Shown one piece after another: positions 42,461 to 51,028 of a stretch of DNA of 64,000 nucleotides. Every line of letters begins with the position of its first letter. Within the stretch, counting starts at the first letter, position 1. The stretch is taken from positions 3,016,001-3,080,000 of the forward strand of contig NZ_CP023449.1 of the NCBI RefSeq assembly GCF_002355275.1, in the 5' to 3' direction. Source of the stretch: Rhizorhabdus dicambivorans. Lineage in GTDB: Bacteria > Pseudomonadota > Alphaproteobacteria > Sphingomonadales > Sphingomonadaceae. The notes under the pieces are model-generated. The model worked only from the letters and a program-made list of their open reading frames with translations. It had not been told where the DNA came from and ran no database searches. Both the position numbers and the translations under genes were made by a program.

Positions 42461-43639
42461 ATGGGTACGTCACGTCGAGATGAATCTACTGAGGATCGGA
42501 AGCGGCAGCGCAAGGAGCGTGCGGCGCAAGCTGATTATGAGAACGGTTACTGCAAGACCAATAAGAATAATTGGTTCAAGCACGGTAACCAGGCGGCTCG
42601 GAAAACGCCGAAGCCGCCTGCCGATCATGATTGGTCGGCGCCTGACGTAGTCGATCCAAAGAAACGCCCACGCTCATTTAAGGTTACAGACCCTGCGGAT
42701 GTCGGCGCAGACATGCTCGAAGAGCCCGTGCCGTATACGATCAACGGTAAGCGTACGAAAGTCCCGTTCATCTACGCTGCTCTCGATCAGCTTAGAAAGG
42801 ACATTCTCACTGGGTCTCGTCGAGATCGTACAGAGAGCATGCGTATGTACATCACAGCTGGCGCCTTTGAGAGGCTAGGTCAGCGTCAGTACCTTCGCGC
42901 TCGGGATTTCGAAATGACAAATCGGGCGTGGTGGGAAAGGCGGATGCAAGGCCTCAAGAAGCAAGTGCTTCATGCGGCCTCTAAGGGGAAGCTGACCGAC
43001 GACAAAGCGTGGGACGAAATCCTGGATTTCTGCCTCTTCGAGGGAGAAGAGGATCGTTTGGCGGCAGAGTTCGCGAAGGACGCAGCCGAGTTCGATGAAG
43101 ATCCGAGTGGCGCATCGGTTGAAGATGATATGCCGATCGCCGCCGATTTCGCGGACGATTGCGCCGCCGACGACATAGAAAGTACCGATTGCGAAACGAC
43201 GGAATCATTGGGATCTGAGGTGGGTGGCTCGACTGATGATGCTGCCGATCACTCGATGAAGGGAAAGGAAGAACCGTCGCTCGAGCCGGCCACCGAGATA
43301 GATTTTGGTACTGATCTAGACATCGAATCCGCCTCGCCGGCCGTCGACGATCAGCCAGCACACTCTACTCCGTCGCCCGATGCCGGGAGTGGTCCCAAGG
43401 GTGCCCTTTGGACTGATTATGTTGTTAGCGGCTCCAACCCAGCCTCGTCTCAAGCATCGTCCGAGCCGCCGGACAGCGCTGAAGTTGAGCAAGAGCCCGA
43501 CCCACCTACTGGCCACCCGTCGGACATGACCAGTTTCGCCAAGCAAGGTGAGATTATCTTCTGGGCCAAGCAAGGCAACGGATATCAGCAAATCCGTAAC
43601 AAGGCCGGGTGGAACCACGGCCCCCGAACCAAACACTGA
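42461..43639 (+). CDS. Unknown 392-residue acidic protein (weakly DUF5681-like N-terminus)
   Basis: Starts MGTSRRDESTEDRKRQRKER with a purine-rich GGGGCGAG before the ATG. Residues 25-45, ADYENGYCKTNKNNWFKHGN, resemble the DUF5681 motif seen in phage- and plasmid-associated proteins (GYxxPPxxxxFxxGxSGN), but imperfectly. Residues 75-190 are mixed helical (FIYAALDQLRKDILTGSRRDR). From about 200 it is a long acidic, Ser/Glu/Asp-rich disordered tail ending FWAKQGNGYQQIRNKAGWNHGPRTKH. Codon use and lower GC differ from the chromosome. No function assignable. It is followed closely by another unknown gene. Confidence 0.6.
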   Translation: MGTSRRDESTEDRKRQRKERAAQADYENGYCKTNKNNWFKHGNQAARKTPKPPADHDWSAPDVVDPKKRPRSFKVTDPADVGADMLEEPVPYTINGKRTKVPFIYAALDQLRKDILTGSRRDRTESMRMYITAGAFERLGQRQYLRARDFEMTNRAWWERRMQGLKKQVLHAASKGKLTDDKAWDEILDFCLFEGEEDRLAAEFAKDAAEFDEDPSGASVEDDMPIAADFADDCAADDIESTDCETTESLGSEVGGSTDDAADHSMKGKEEPSLEPATEIDFGTDLDIESASPAVDDQPAHSTPSPDAGSGPKGALWTDYVVSGSNPASSQASSEPPDSAEVEQEPDPPTGHPSDMTSFAKQGEIIFWAKQGNGYQQIRNKAGWNHGPRTKH

Positions 43640-43704
43640 AATCGTCCTTCGCGAGCCCGACAACGATAAGCGGGCTCCTTATCGATCAATTTTGGAGATA
43701 GAAG

Positions 43705-44046
43705 ATGGGAGTTCAGGTTCGAGAGCTGCCGCCAGGGCTGAAGCAACAGGTCCAGGAGCGCGAACGCGCACGCCGCAAGGGTCGTGCAGATGAGGTCACT
43801 CTTCAGTCCGTCGCATACACCGCCCGCAACGATCTGGCACCCCTCCTGAAGCTCGAGGAGCGGCGTCTGGCAGACCTGAAGGCTGCCGGGCGGCGGGTGC
43901 GTAAGAGTGAAGCCGACCAGGTCGAGCGCGTGATGAACGCCATGAAGGTGCTCGGCTATATCGTGCCGATCATCATCAACGCCAGCTGTCAACGCCGGGA
44001 TAAAAACGGGCCAGGCACCGGTTTAAAATGGGGCCAGTTGGTTTGA
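43705..44046 (+). pseudogene. Unknown small gene, 3' end replaced by IS21 element
   Basis: 113-residue frame MGVQVRELPPGLKQQVQERERARRKGRADEVT with GGAGATAGAAG before the ATG. The helical, Lys/Arg/Glu-rich native part ends at IIINAS; the following CQRRDKNGPG residues are read from the IS left end, which starts at 43987. The original C-terminus is thus lost. Function unknown; KSEADQVERVMNAMKVLGY suggests a small helical, perhaps DNA-linked, protein. It follows the acidic unknown gene after a 65-base gap. Confidence 0.6.
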
Positions 44047-44149
44047 ACAAAAAGCCCCAAGGTTGAGGCTGGGCAGCATCGGCAGCGGGGAAGCGGCTGG
44101 AGCGGAGCGGAAGCCGATTTCCCGCTGCCGATGGCCGCCCGTTCTTAGG

Positions 44150-44965
44150 TCATTTATCCTCCCCCTTGTCCTTCTGGCGCTTGCGGCTGCTGGCGAGACG
44201 GAAGCTGTCACCATTCATCTCGAGAATGTGGACGTGGTGTGTCAGCCGGTCGAGCAGGGCGCCGGTCAGGCGTTCGGAGCCGAACACCGATGTCCATTCA
44301 TCGAAGGGCAGATTGCTGGTGATCAGCGTGCTGCCGCGTTCATAGCGCTGGCTGAGTACCTCGAACAGCAACTCGCCGCCCACGGCGGTGAATGGTACAT
44401 ATCCCAACTCGTCGAGGATCAGCAGCTTTACAGATGCCAGATGCTTTTGCAGGCTGCGCAAGCGACGCTCGTCGCGAGCCTCCATCAGGTCATGGACCAA
44501 CGCCGCGGCCGTTGTGAAGGCCACGCTGTGCCCTTTCTGGCACGCAGCCAGTCCTAGCGCGAGGGCGGTGTGGGTCTTACCGGTGCCGCTGGGGCCCAGC
44601 GCAATGACATTACGCCGCCGCTCGATCCATTCACCGCGCGCCAGTTCCAGAACCAAGGCCTTGTTCAGTGATGGCTGGGCTGCAAAGTCGAAGGTGTCAA
44701 AGCTCTTGGTGTGCGGGAAGCGAGCCATGCGGATACGGCGCTCCACCATCCGGCGCTCGCGATCAATCCGTTCAAGTTCGCACAGGCGCAGCAGATAGCG
44801 GGGGTAATCGGCCCGATCCTGCGCGGCCTCGAAGGCGACCTTCTCATACTCGCGCACAAAGGTGGGCAGCTTGAGCGCTTTGAGATGGTTGGCCAGTAGT
44901 ACAGCGGGCGGCACGCTGGTGGGTTCGGCCTCGATGGCTGGCAGCGGCATCATGGGATCACTCAT
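44150..44965 (-). CDS. istB: IS21-family helper ATPase IstB
   Basis: 271-residue AAA+ ATPase. MSDPMMPLPAIEAEPTSVPP begins the protein; the ATG overlaps the istA stop by 4 bases. Walker A ALGPSGTGKTHTALALGLAAC, Walker B VKLLILDELGYVPF, and LLFEVLSQRYERGSTLITSNLPFDEWTSVFGSERLTGALLDRLTHHVHIL in continuous frame are diagnostic of IstB. It stimulates the IstA transposase. Intact. Confidence 0.95.
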   Translation of the reverse strand: MSDPMMPLPAIEAEPTSVPPAVLLANHLKALKLPTFVREYEKVAFEAAQDRADYPRYLLRLCELERIDRERRMVERRIRMARFPHTKSFDTFDFAAQPSLNKALVLELARGEWIERRRNVIALGPSGTGKTHTALALGLAACQKGHSVAFTTAAALVHDLMEARDERRLRSLQKHLASVKLLILDELGYVPFTAVGGELLFEVLSQRYERGSTLITSNLPFDEWTSVFGSERLTGALLDRLTHHVHILEMNGDSFRLASSRKRQKDKGEDK

Positions 44966-46482
44966 GCTGCCACTCCCGTCGCTGGAGTGCCTGCCTGCGA
45001 GAGCAGGCCCATGTAGGTGCGCGGATCGGTACGCCCGACATTCGCGCGCGGCAAATGCGGGTAAAATTGCAGATCGAGGCGCGGCACACGCTGTTCGAGG
45101 CGGGCCAGCGCGATCATCTTGATCGCATCGAAGCTGATTGCCCCCATCTCCAGCGCGCGGGCCACTGCCCATTCCACCAGGGACTGCTCGAAGCGTTCGC
45201 ATAGCCGCAGCACCTGGATGAACTCGCGCCGTCCCTCTTTGCCGCTGCGCGCCTCCATCAGTCGTCGGATGCGATGCATCGGTTCAGCCAGCACCCAGCC
45301 ATCGAGCGGCGCTGCCTGATCAAGCGCGCGGGGTTTCTGTTCTAACAGCGCCAGATAGTGCAGCGGGTTGGCAATGAAGTCCTCCCGCTCATAGCTGCGC
45401 GGATGCACTGCGATCAGCTCCCCGCCACAGATGATCGCAACCCGATCGACATAGCCTTTGATTACGACCTCCTGGTGGGCATAGGCCGTCGGCACCGAAT
45501 AATCATTGGTACGATAGCGCACCAGCGACATCGACGAGGCCCGCCCCGTCACCATATGGCAGGGATCGAACGGCACCGCCGGTAGCGGCATAAAGGCCGC
45601 CAGATCAGCCACCAGCCTGTCACCGATGCTGCGCTCATGCCCGCGCAAGATGGCCTGTCGTCGCTCCATGCATTGTTCGACAAAGCGCGCGTTCAGCGCA
45701 TCAAAGCTGGGCGCCTCTGGCCTCGGCACCATGAAGTGGCGCCGGGAATAACCGACCAGCCCCTCGACCTTGCCCTTGTCGTTACCCTTGCCGGGGCGCC
45801 CGAATTTGTCTTCGAACAGGTAATGGCTCTGGAGGGTCGAGAACATCCGGCTGCGCTCGCGCTTCCCGTCGCCCAGGATCTGCGCCACTGCCAGCTTGGT
45901 GTTGTCATACAGGATCGACTGCGGGATGCCGCCGAAGAAGGCAAAGGCCGCCACGTGCCCTTCGCAAAATGCCTCAGCCACCTCGGCAGGATAGGCTTTA
46001 ACGAACGGCGCATCGCTGTGCGGCAGGTCCATGCAGAAATAGTGGAACCGCACCAACTTGCCGTCGATGATCCCGTCCGCCTCACCAAAATCCACCTGCG
46101 CATGCCCCGGCTTGTGGCTCAATGGTATGAACACCTCGCGGCTGCGCAACTTGGCGCCCGCCACATAGTCGCGAACAATGGTGATGCCGCCGGTGAAGCC
46201 ATGTTCATCGCGCAGACGCTCGAAAATACGCGCGGCAGTGTGTCGCTGTTTGATGTGAACCTTGCGGTCATCCACCAGGATTTGGTCAATGATGTCGGTA
46301 AATCCGGACAGCTTGCGGCTGTAGGTTTGCCCGCTCCGGCCGTGCGCTGCTGGCTCTGGAAAGCACAGCATCTTGTCGACGGTCTTGCGATTGATCCCAA
46401 AATACCGGGCGGCAGCGCGACGGCTCATCCCGTCAATCAGCACGGCGCGGCGGACCTTCTGATAAAGCTCCACTCTCTTCAT
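44962..46482 (-). CDS. istA: IS21-family transposase IstA
   Basis: 506 residues. N-terminal helix-turn-helix VRRAVLIDGMSRRAAARYFGINRKTVDKML, then an integrase core with the first Asp in KPGHAQVDFGEADGII, the second in SILYDNTKLAV and the Glu in KGKVEGLVGYSRRHFMVP, the full DDE set. The C-terminal YSVPTAYAHQEVVIKGYVDRV is typical. Appears complete, so the element may still be active. Confidence 0.95.
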   Translation of the reverse strand: MKRVELYQKVRRAVLIDGMSRRAAARYFGINRKTVDKMLCFPEPAAHGRSGQTYSRKLSGFTDIIDQILVDDRKVHIKQRHTAARIFERLRDEHGFTGGITIVRDYVAGAKLRSREVFIPLSHKPGHAQVDFGEADGIIDGKLVRFHYFCMDLPHSDAPFVKAYPAEVAEAFCEGHVAAFAFFGGIPQSILYDNTKLAVAQILGDGKRERSRMFSTLQSHYLFEDKFGRPGKGNDKGKVEGLVGYSRRHFMVPRPEAPSFDALNARFVEQCMERRQAILRGHERSIGDRLVADLAAFMPLPAVPFDPCHMVTGRASSMSLVRYRTNDYSVPTAYAHQEVVIKGYVDRVAIICGGELIAVHPRSYEREDFIANPLHYLALLEQKPRALDQAAPLDGWVLAEPMHRIRRLMEARSGKEGRREFIQVLRLCERFEQSLVEWAVARALEMGAISFDAIKMIALARLEQRVPRLDLQFYPHLPRANVGRTDPRTYMGLLSQAGTPATGVAA

Positions 46483-46579
46483 CCTCCACCTCCGCCCAAA
46501 AACGGAGGTCTAGCAGGACTGGCCCCTTTTTAATCCGGTGAGACTGGCCGATCCGTGGCCCCTTTTATTCCCGGTGTTC

Positions 46580-46915
46580 TCAGATTATTTCTAGAAAGCT
46601 GATACAGAATTTGTGAAGTGTACGCTCTGGATCGTCAAGCCGCTCTAGCAGAGTAGCTATATGAGCGCGATATTCAATATTCAGACTATCGATAACTGCA
46701 GAGAATAGATCTCCTTTTGAAGAAAAATAAGTCCAAAGAGTTGCTTTCGATCCACCGATTTCGGTAGCAATACTGGACATGGTTGTGGCAAAATATCCCT
46801 TCGCCAAAAACGACGAGGTAGCGATCGCCAATATCATATCGCGGCGGCCTTGCCGCCGGCTCTCCCGACGGCTTAGTGATTTGGATTCTAATATAATCAC
46901 GGATTTTCTAACCAA
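46580..46915 (-). pseudogene. TetR-family regulator truncated by IS21
   Basis: 111 residues from a TTG start. The N-terminal helix-turn-helix is intact: GRRDMILAIATSSFLAKGYFATTMSSIATEIGGSKATLWTYFSSKGDLFSAVI. TetR proteins normally have near 200 residues; here the frame ends HKFCISFLEII at a TGA formed by the IS end (46580-46582). The ligand-binding and dimerisation domain is lost, so it probably cannot work as a normal repressor. It lies 75 bases after the end of the catabolic operon in the same direction. Lower GC than the surrounding genes suggests separate acquisition. Confidence 0.85.
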
Positions 46916-46990
46916 GCGGGATAAATAAACTCCGTAGCTCGTAAACTTGCAATGGGTGGCTCCGAAGGGGATCGGATATGCATGTCGCGC

Positions 46991-47575
46991 CTATGCGCTT
47001 GCTGAGGGAACAATGCTGTCGGCAATCGCATTCGCGAGATCCTCCGCCACGGGCTTGAGCATCGGCGCGATCAGCAGGTTGAGCACGCCGCCCGCCATGC
47101 CGGTCGCTTGGACGGTCAGCCGAAAGGCCAGTTGTGTCTCACCCGCTGCGCCGCTCTGCGGCGCAGCGGGTGACGAGGACCGCGTGCCCGTCAGCAGGCC
47201 AAGGATATACCGCGGCATCCATGCGAGCAGCCGCGACAGCCCGAGAGCTTCCGGCTGAGGGGGAAGAGCGGGGTGCTCTGACGTCAATTCCCGCGCGATG
47301 AAATTGCCGTTGCCGACGACCGGCTCGTTGACGCCCTCGAGCGTGAAACTCACCCGCCCGCTTTCGTCCCATTCGGTGACCAGCGCCTTGAACTCGGCCA
47401 CGCGGGTCAGGCCGCCCAGTTCGCCCTTCAAATGCCAGATCGATTCCGTATCGCTCAGCTTCTCGTGCCGCTGATAACCGGTCACCAGCGGCGCCCAATT
47501 GTCCATGTCGCGCACGAACGGCCAGACTTCGGAAAACGGCGCCGCGACGATCCGCTCATGTTCTACCGACGGCAT
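46991..47575 (-). CDS. SRPBCC-family protein (CoxG-like)
   Basis: 194 residues. MPSVEHERIVAAPFSEVWPFVRDMDNWAPLVTGYQ is the START/Bet v 1-like opening, followed by beta strands ESIWHLKGELGGLTRVAEFKALVTEWDESGRVSFTLEG. The C-terminal helix MAGGVLNLLIAPMLKPVAEDLANAI completes the fold; a Ser/Pro/Ala-rich insert (TGTRSSSPAAPQSGAAG) precedes it. It is close to CoxG-type proteins. It probably binds a hydrophobic pathway intermediate. It starts three bases after the flavoprotein gene ends and ends the P450-flavoprotein operon. Confidence 0.8.
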   Translation of the reverse strand: MPSVEHERIVAAPFSEVWPFVRDMDNWAPLVTGYQRHEKLSDTESIWHLKGELGGLTRVAEFKALVTEWDESGRVSFTLEGVNEPVVGNGNFIARELTSEHPALPPQPEALGLSRLLAWMPRYILGLLTGTRSSSPAAPQSGAAGETQLAFRLTVQATGMAGGVLNLLIAPMLKPVAEDLANAIADSIVPSASA

Positions 47576-47578
47576 CGA

Positions 47579-49201
47579 TCAGAACCTGTTGCCGACGGCC
47601 GCCGCATTGCGGCCTGCGATATGTCCGAATACCAGCCCTGGCCCCAGATTTCCGCCGGCGCCCGGATAGGCCATGCCGGTGAAACCGCCGCTGACATTGC
47701 CGGCGGCGTAGAGACCGTCGATCGCGCCTCCCCGCACGTTCATCACCTCGGACTTCGCGTTGATCTTGGGCCCGCCCTTCGTGCTGAGCACACCCGAATA
47801 GACCCGGCAGGCATGGAACGGGCCTCGCTCGATCGGCCCCAGCGTCTGCAGCGCGCCCTCGCGCGACTGGTCGCCATAGGCCAGATCATAGCGACTGCTG
47901 CCGCGTCCGAAATCAGGATCACAGCGCTGCTCGACATGCGCATTATACCGCTCCACCGCGGCCTCCAGGCCGTCAGGATCGACGCCGATCTTGCCTGCAA
48001 GCTCGCGCAAGCTGTCTGCCGTTTCAATCCAGCTAGGGATCGGATCGCCGGGAAAGCGCGTGGCAAAAGGATAGCTATCCATGTAGCTCTGATCAACGAT
48101 GATCCACGCTGGCAGATTCGGATAATCGAATGTCATCGCATCGAAATTGTGCATGACCCGGCCGACATCATTGTAATTATGCGCCTCGTTGACGAAGCGT
48201 TGGCCCGCGCGGTTCACCATAATCGACCGCGGATTGGAACGTTCGCTCCCTGTCAGCCGATAAAGCTGTCGACCTTCATATTCCTCGCCTGGAATACAGA
48301 TTGACGGCATCCAAACGGCCTCGTTCGTGTTCGCAATCGCCGCATGCACCTCCATTGCCATGATCAGGCCGTCCCCCTCGTTGAACGGCGGGCTCAGCGG
48401 AGCCTCTATCGGGCCTGCAACATGGTCCTTCACCAGCCCCTCGCTCCACTCGAACCCACCGCTCGCCAGGATTACGCCGCGCCGCGCGCCGATTCTGTGC
48501 GTCTGCCCTTCGCTTTCATATTCGAGGCCTACCACCGCATCGTTCTCGATCATCAACCGGCGCGCACGCGCGTTCCGCCGAAACACCACCCCTTTGTCCA
48601 GCGCGCCCTTGATCAGACCCGCCATCAGCGCCATCCCGAGACCGACAAGACCCTTCGCCATCCGATCCCCGATCACCACAGGGTCCAGCATATCCAGACC
48701 ACGCTCGATGTCCTCCCAGCACACCGGAATCGGAATGCAAGGGGCTTGTCGAAGATGGGGGCGCAGATCGCCCAGCCCCGCCGTCGGAAACAATTCCGCC
48801 GTGACCGACCGGCCGAAGGTGCCGCCGGGCTTTTCCGGCTGATAATCCGGCCTGCGGATGGCGGAGAAGGAAAGCGAAGTCTCATCTTCGACGAAGCGAA
48901 GCACGCCAGGGGCTTCGTCGACGAATACCTCGGCCAGCTCCATGTCCATTCCGCCCAGCGAAAGGCTGTGCAGATAGGTCAGCGCCTGCTCACGGGAATC
49001 GCTCGAGCCGATCTCGCCCATATGATGATTGTTGGGAATCCAGACGCCGCCGCCCGAAACGGCACTTGTCCCTCCCAGTTTGGCGCTGCGCTCCAGCACG
49101 AGCACCTTTGCGCCATGATGTTGCGCGCTGAGCGCAGCGCAAACGCCTGCGGCGCCCGCGCCCACCACAACCACGTCCACGATCTCGTCCCAACTCTGCA
49201 T
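47579..49201 (-). CDS. FAD-dependent dehydrogenase (3-ketosteroid dehydrogenase/fumarate reductase type)
   Basis: 540 residues. N-terminal FAD site DVVVVGAGAAGVCAALSAQH, then LGGTSAVSGGGVWIPNNHHM; middle GVILASGGFEWSEGL; C-terminal GGPKINAKSEVMNVRGGAIDGLYAAGNVSGGFTGMAYPGAGGNLGPGLVFG. These are the marks of the FAD_binding_2 family that includes ketosteroid delta-1-dehydrogenase and fumarate reductase flavoproteins. It may introduce or remove a C=C next to a carbonyl in the pathway substrate. Lies between P450 and the SRPBCC protein. Confidence 0.87.
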   Translation of the reverse strand: MQSWDEIVDVVVVGAGAAGVCAALSAQHHGAKVLVLERSAKLGGTSAVSGGGVWIPNNHHMGEIGSSDSREQALTYLHSLSLGGMDMELAEVFVDEAPGVLRFVEDETSLSFSAIRRPDYQPEKPGGTFGRSVTAELFPTAGLGDLRPHLRQAPCIPIPVCWEDIERGLDMLDPVVIGDRMAKGLVGLGMALMAGLIKGALDKGVVFRRNARARRLMIENDAVVGLEYESEGQTHRIGARRGVILASGGFEWSEGLVKDHVAGPIEAPLSPPFNEGDGLIMAMEVHAAIANTNEAVWMPSICIPGEEYEGRQLYRLTGSERSNPRSIMVNRAGQRFVNEAHNYNDVGRVMHNFDAMTFDYPNLPAWIIVDQSYMDSYPFATRFPGDPIPSWIETADSLRELAGKIGVDPDGLEAAVERYNAHVEQRCDPDFGRGSSRYDLAYGDQSREGALQTLGPIERGPFHACRVYSGVLSTKGGPKINAKSEVMNVRGGAIDGLYAAGNVSGGFTGMAYPGAGGNLGPGLVFGHIAGRNAAAVGNRF

Positions 49202-49243
49202 CTGCCCTCGCCGTTATGTTTATCCAAGCAGTTTGATCTGTGG

Positions 49244-50446
49244 TCACGCTTTTGGTGAGAATGAGACGCGACAGGATTTGGGAGTGATGAGTGTTCCGAG
49301 CTGGACGATGTAGTCCGGCCTGGGCTCGACGAGTTGGATGTCGGGGAGGCGGTCGAGGAGCCGCCTGAAGGCAGTCTTGATCTCGAGGCGGGCGAGCGGC
49401 GCGCCGAGGCAGACATGGCGTCCGAAGCCGAAGCCGAGATGGGTGTTGAAGGGGCGATCGGGATTGAACGCCTCCGGCTTGTCGAATATCTCGGGATCGC
49501 GGTTGGCGGAGCCGTAGCAGAGCCGGACGGTCTGGTCGGCGGCGATGGTGACGTCGCCGAAGTCGACCGGCTCGACGGTGGTGCGATGGAAGGCCTGGAA
49601 GGGCGAGGAGAGGCGCACGGCCTCCTCGATCGCCGCGGTCATGACCTTGTCGTCAGCCAGCATGCGCGCCCTGAGATCGGCCGAGGGCAGCGCATGGAGC
49701 AGCAGGGTCCCCAGGGCCGAGGTGGTCGTCTCGTGACCGGCGACGAAGAAGCCGGTCATGAAGGTCGCGATGTCGCCGTCGCTCATCGGCCGCCCCTCGA
49801 TCTCGACATGCGCGATCCGGGTCAGATAGTCGTCAAGCGGCTGCGCCCGCCGCGCATTGATCTCGTCGATGACGGTCGCGCCGATCTGCTGCATGACCGC
49901 GCCCTGATCGGCGCCCGAGGTTGTGGTGAAGCGATCGGCCAGCTCGTGGATGCGCTCGACCGACACGCCGGTCATGCCGATCGTCTCGCACAGGCCCAGC
50001 ACGGGCAGCGGCCTGGCGAACTCCTTGACCAGATCGCATTCGCCCTTGGCAGCGAAACGATCGATCACGCTGTCGGCAATCGCCTCCAGCCGGGGCGCCA
50101 CCGCCTTGAGCCGGGCCGGGGTTATCGCCTCCATGTACAGGCTGCGCCAGAAGCCATGCTCGGGCGGGTCCATCTCGATGGCCGGAAGCCGGCCCGTGTC
50201 GAGATGCGCCGGCAACCGCACACCCTTGAGCGCCGAAGAGAAATGCCGGAAGTCCAGCGCCGCGTCGCGGACATCCTTGTAGCGCGTCAGCCAGTGGAAA
50301 CCGCCCTGCGCGTTGCTATGCCGAATCGGGCAGCCCCGAAGCTGGCCGTACAGATCGTAGATGCCCTGCAGGTCCTGCATGGCCAGCGGATCCTCGCCTC
50401 GGCTTTCCGGCGTCGCCATCGCGTCGTCATCTGGTCGCTGCGCCAT
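49244..50446 (-). CDS. Cytochrome P450 (operator-proximal)
   Basis: 400 residues from MAQRPDDDAMATPESRGEDP with GAGGA before the ATG; the frame is open to 50539 but enters the operator. I-helix FFVAGHETTTSA, ExxR in EEAVRLSSPFQAFHRTT and the heme loop FGFGRHVCLGAPLARLE with the Cys ligand are all intact. Soluble class I bacterial P450, needing a ferredoxin: a [2Fe-2S] ferredoxin is encoded just upstream. It likely hydroxylates the pathway substrate. A 50-bp palindrome precedes it. Confidence 0.92.
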   Translation of the reverse strand: MAQRPDDDAMATPESRGEDPLAMQDLQGIYDLYGQLRGCPIRHSNAQGGFHWLTRYKDVRDAALDFRHFSSALKGVRLPAHLDTGRLPAIEMDPPEHGFWRSLYMEAITPARLKAVAPRLEAIADSVIDRFAAKGECDLVKEFARPLPVLGLCETIGMTGVSVERIHELADRFTTTSGADQGAVMQQIGATVIDEINARRAQPLDDYLTRIAHVEIEGRPMSDGDIATFMTGFFVAGHETTTSALGTLLLHALPSADLRARMLADDKVMTAAIEEAVRLSSPFQAFHRTTVEPVDFGDVTIAADQTVRLCYGSANRDPEIFDKPEAFNPDRPFNTHLGFGFGRHVCLGAPLARLEIKTAFRRLLDRLPDIQLVEPRPDYIVQLGTLITPKSCRVSFSPKA

Positions 50447-50524
50447 CTGATCCTCATCCTCTGCTGATCCGGCGCAGCGCCTCGCGGCCCGCTGCCGTCC
50501 TTGTCCTTCGAAACAACCAGCGAT

Positions 50525-50574
50525 CTGCCATCCCCACATATCGTTGTCAAGACAACGATATGTGGGGATGGCAG
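50525..50574. promoter_or_regulatory. 50-bp perfect palindrome (putative operator)
   Basis: Left arm 50525-50548 (CTGCCATCCCCACATATCGT then TGTC) and right arm 50551-50574 (its exact inverse) flank a central AA. The core TATCGTTGTC-AA-GACAACGATA recurs at 57518-57539 with one mismatch. With a two-base centre it is better suited to a dimeric repressor than a hairpin. It sits about 80 bases upstream of the P450 start. Confidence 0.75.
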
Positions 50575-50625
50575 TGCAGATATCTGAAAAGATTACCGCT
50601 TATCCGACGAAGACTGTCGGCGTAT

Positions 50626-50943
50626 TCAATCCTCGGGCGCTATCACGACACGCAGCATGTCCATCTCCGCCGTGAGGTTCAATTGGCATGAAAGGCGCGA
50701 TCGGGCGGTCCTGTGATCCGAACTGTCCAGAAGATCGCTCTCGTCTTCGCTGACGGGCGGAAGCAGAGACGCGGATTCCTCGTCCACATAGACATGACAC
50801 GTCGCGCATGAGCAGCAGCCGCCGCAGAGTGCGAGAAGTTCGTCGATGCCGGCGTCCCGGATGATCTCCATTACGGACAGGCCGGGATCGGCGGAAATCT
50901 CGTGCTCGGTTCCATCGCGTGTCACGATTTGGATTTTGGGCAT
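50626..50943 (-). CDS. [2Fe-2S] ferredoxin (putidaredoxin-like)
   Basis: 105 residues from [20 protein letters not shown]; the longer frame is unlikely. [20 protein letters not shown] has the C-x5-C-x2-C set, with a fourth cysteine in RLSCQLNLT near the C-terminus. An extra cysteine sits inside the cluster loop (CGGCC) where relatives have Ser or Ala. This type delivers electrons to P450s; two are encoded here. No ferredoxin reductase gene is in the window. Confidence 0.9.
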   Translation of the reverse strand: MPKIQIVTRDGTEHEISADPGLSVMEIIRDAGIDELLALCGGCCSCATCHVYVDEESASLLPPVSEDESDLLDSSDHRTARSRLSCQLNLTAEMDMLRVVIAPED

Positions 50944-51028
50944 GATTCTGGCCTTTGTTGTGGGTAACGACCTGCCGACAAGGGCAGCTGTCAAATAGGA
51001 TGATCGGTGGGTGCGCCTTCGATCGGCG

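Larger units (their letters stand above)
43987..46582. mobile_element. IS21-family insertion sequence
   Basis: About 2.6 kb bounded by imperfect inverted ends: TGTCAACGCCGGGATAAAAA at 43987 and, on the other strand from 46582, TGAGAACACCGGGAATAAAA. Both continue into GGGCCA, and each end carries a second internal copy of the AAAAxGGGGCCA motif, as in IS21 elements with repeated transposase sites. It encodes istA and istB on the minus strand with a 4-base overlap. No target duplication is visible (CGCCAGC at left, GATTATT at right), and a different gene is truncated at each end, pointing to a deletion or recombination between two copies. Confidence 0.9.

Noticed and set aside
50525-50574. Reading the 50-bp palindrome as a rho-independent terminator
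   Set aside because: The centre has only two bases, there is no T-tract, and its core is repeated in a divergent promoter region, which favours an operator.
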